Source: Fodinibius salsisoli (GTDB taxonomy: Bacteria; Bacteroidota; Rhodothermia; Balneolales; Balneolaceae). From it: DNA of 64,000 nt. The stretch is from the NCBI RefSeq assembly GCF_026229185.1, contig NZ_JAGGJA010000001.1, forward strand, positions 186,001 to 250,000, read 5' to 3'. The notes under the pieces are model-generated. The model made no database searches. It was given only the letters and a program-made list of their open reading frames with translations, and was not told the origin of the DNA. Numbering within the stretch: position 1 is the first letter of the stretch; each line of letters starts with the position of its first letter. Both the position numbers and the translations under genes were made by a program. Shown piece by piece: positions 63,413 through 64,000 of the stretch.

Positions 63413-64000
63413 ATGATTATTCAAAATCAACAGGGAAGCGGGGGTACAGCTGAGATGACACTTTTCGATAGTATAGAACCCACCTTCATTGTTAAGATGG
63501 GTAGCAAAATAATATGTAAAGCTAACGATGCAGCTATTACTAGGCTCGGAAAACTTAATCCCGTTGGGAAAGAACTTAAAAAGATTGTTCATACTATACC
63601 CAGTGCCGGACCAAATATTACTCCAGCTTATTTTGATGGAGGATGGTATGAATTAAAACAAGAAACATTCCTTTGGGAAGGAAGCCAACATTTAAAAATA
63701 CAACTCAAACAGCGTGATGGCGTGCCCGGCTTTGATGTTATGCAATCCCTGAAAAAAATGATTGGCTTTTTACTTCACCGGGTTCGATCTCCTTTAACAG
63801 GTATTCAGGGTTATGCTGAGCTGGTGAAGTCAAACACCGATATTGTACAGTCCTCTAAATATCTCAATAAAATTAATGAAGGGATTGAGGAGCTCTTTGA
63901 TTTACTTGACGAGTTGGATACTCTACAGAAAATTTCGTTAACCCATGTGGACCTTAATAACTTCTCTGCAGATCCCAAAGAAATTGTAGCAGATATTCTT
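63413..64000 (+). CDS. Sensor histidine kinase (3' end cut off by window), FlrB/NtrB-like
   Basis: An open frame from ATG 63413 reaches the window end, 196 codons. Residues about 15-100 look like a small PAS-like sensor part, and there is no membrane segment. A HisKA dimerisation helix follows, with the H-box LLHRVRSPLTGIQGYAELVK; the His is the likely phosphorylation site. The ATP-binding domain lies beyond the edge. Lying next to flgB, it is the natural partner for the NtrC-type regulator at 28205, as FlrB is for FlrC. Confidence 0.82.
   Translation, partial: MIIQNQQGSGGTAEMTLFDSIEPTFIVKMGSKIICKANDAAITRLGKLNPVGKELKKIVHTIPSAGPNITPAYFDGGWYELKQETFLWEGSQHLKIQLKQRDGVPGFDVMQSLKKMIGFLLHRVRSPLTGIQGYAELVKSNTDIVQSSKYLNKINEGIEELFDLLDELDTLQKISLTHVDLNNFSADPKEIVADIL

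Noticed and set aside
1-64000. CRISPR arrays, tRNA or rRNA genes, insertion sequences, phage genes
   Set aside because: Looked for by eye and none seen; the only long exact repeat is the flagellin 371-bp block.

Overview
The window reads as chromosomal DNA of a flagellated Gram-negative bacterium of the Bacteroidota/FCB side, most likely Balneolota (Fodinibius/Balneola-like). This is inference. It rests on outer-membrane gene types (TolC, Wzi-like, lipoproteins, P- and L-ring genes), few Shine-Dalgarno sites, an ECF sigma factor of Bacteroidota style, a pyrR-pyrB pair, a DUF4382 lipoprotein, moderate GC content and flagellin sequence style. No RNA genes, CRISPR arrays, transposases or prophage genes were seen.

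Layout. 1-3.3 kb: a cut-off TIM-barrel sugar isomerase/epimerase, an orphan ECF sigma factor and a SorC-type sugar regulator with operator-like palindromes. 3.3-10.2 kb: a tetR-tolC-adaptor-RND efflux operon on the minus strand. 10.4-17.0 kb: an EamA transporter, pyrR-pyrB, a Wzi-like outer-membrane protein, a palindrome-rich intergenic stretch, a DUF4382 lipoprotein and a GmhB-like HAD phosphatase. 17.2-31.1 kb: the filament and modification block. It has two flagellins sharing an identical 371-bp promoter/5' block, a sulfotransferase remnant, a 1475-aa TPR-GT41-FkbM-FkbM fusion, fliS-fliD-fliT-like, a possible flgM, an NtrC-type regulator and a GT-like/TPR protein. 31.2-38.5 kb: flgF-G-A-H-I-J-N-K-L on the minus strand. 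38.8-44.6 kb: flhB-flhA-flhF-small membrane protein-fliA on the plus strand. 44.8-63.1 kb: flgB-flgC-fliE-F-G-H-I-J-motE-like-fliK-flgD-flgE, a terminator, then motA-motB-fliL-M-N-O-P-Q-R, all on the minus strand. 63.4 kb to the end: a cut-off histidine kinase diverging from flgB.

Regulation can be read from the DNA. A strong sigma54 site (TGGCACA-N4-TTGCC) precedes flgB, and a weaker one precedes flgF. The window encodes an NtrC-type activator and, beside flgB, a kinase likely to be its partner. A second motif, TAAG-N16-CGATAA, fits sigma28 (FliA) and lies before both flagellins, fliS and motA. Together these give a two-tier cascade: sigma54 for basal body, rod and hook, and sigma28 for filament, cap and stator. 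A FlgM-like protein may gate the second tier.

The most unusual material is the putative flagellin-modification set (OGT-like transferase fused to two FkbM methyltransferase domains, a degenerate GT-TPR protein and a sulfotransferase relic) and several departures in the motor. FliM has no CheY-binding N-terminal peptide. FlgH has no lipid-anchor cysteine but has a hydrophobic C-terminal tail. FlhF has altered G-motifs and no FlhG partner nearby. The export genes lie behind a terminator and a sigma28-type promoter.
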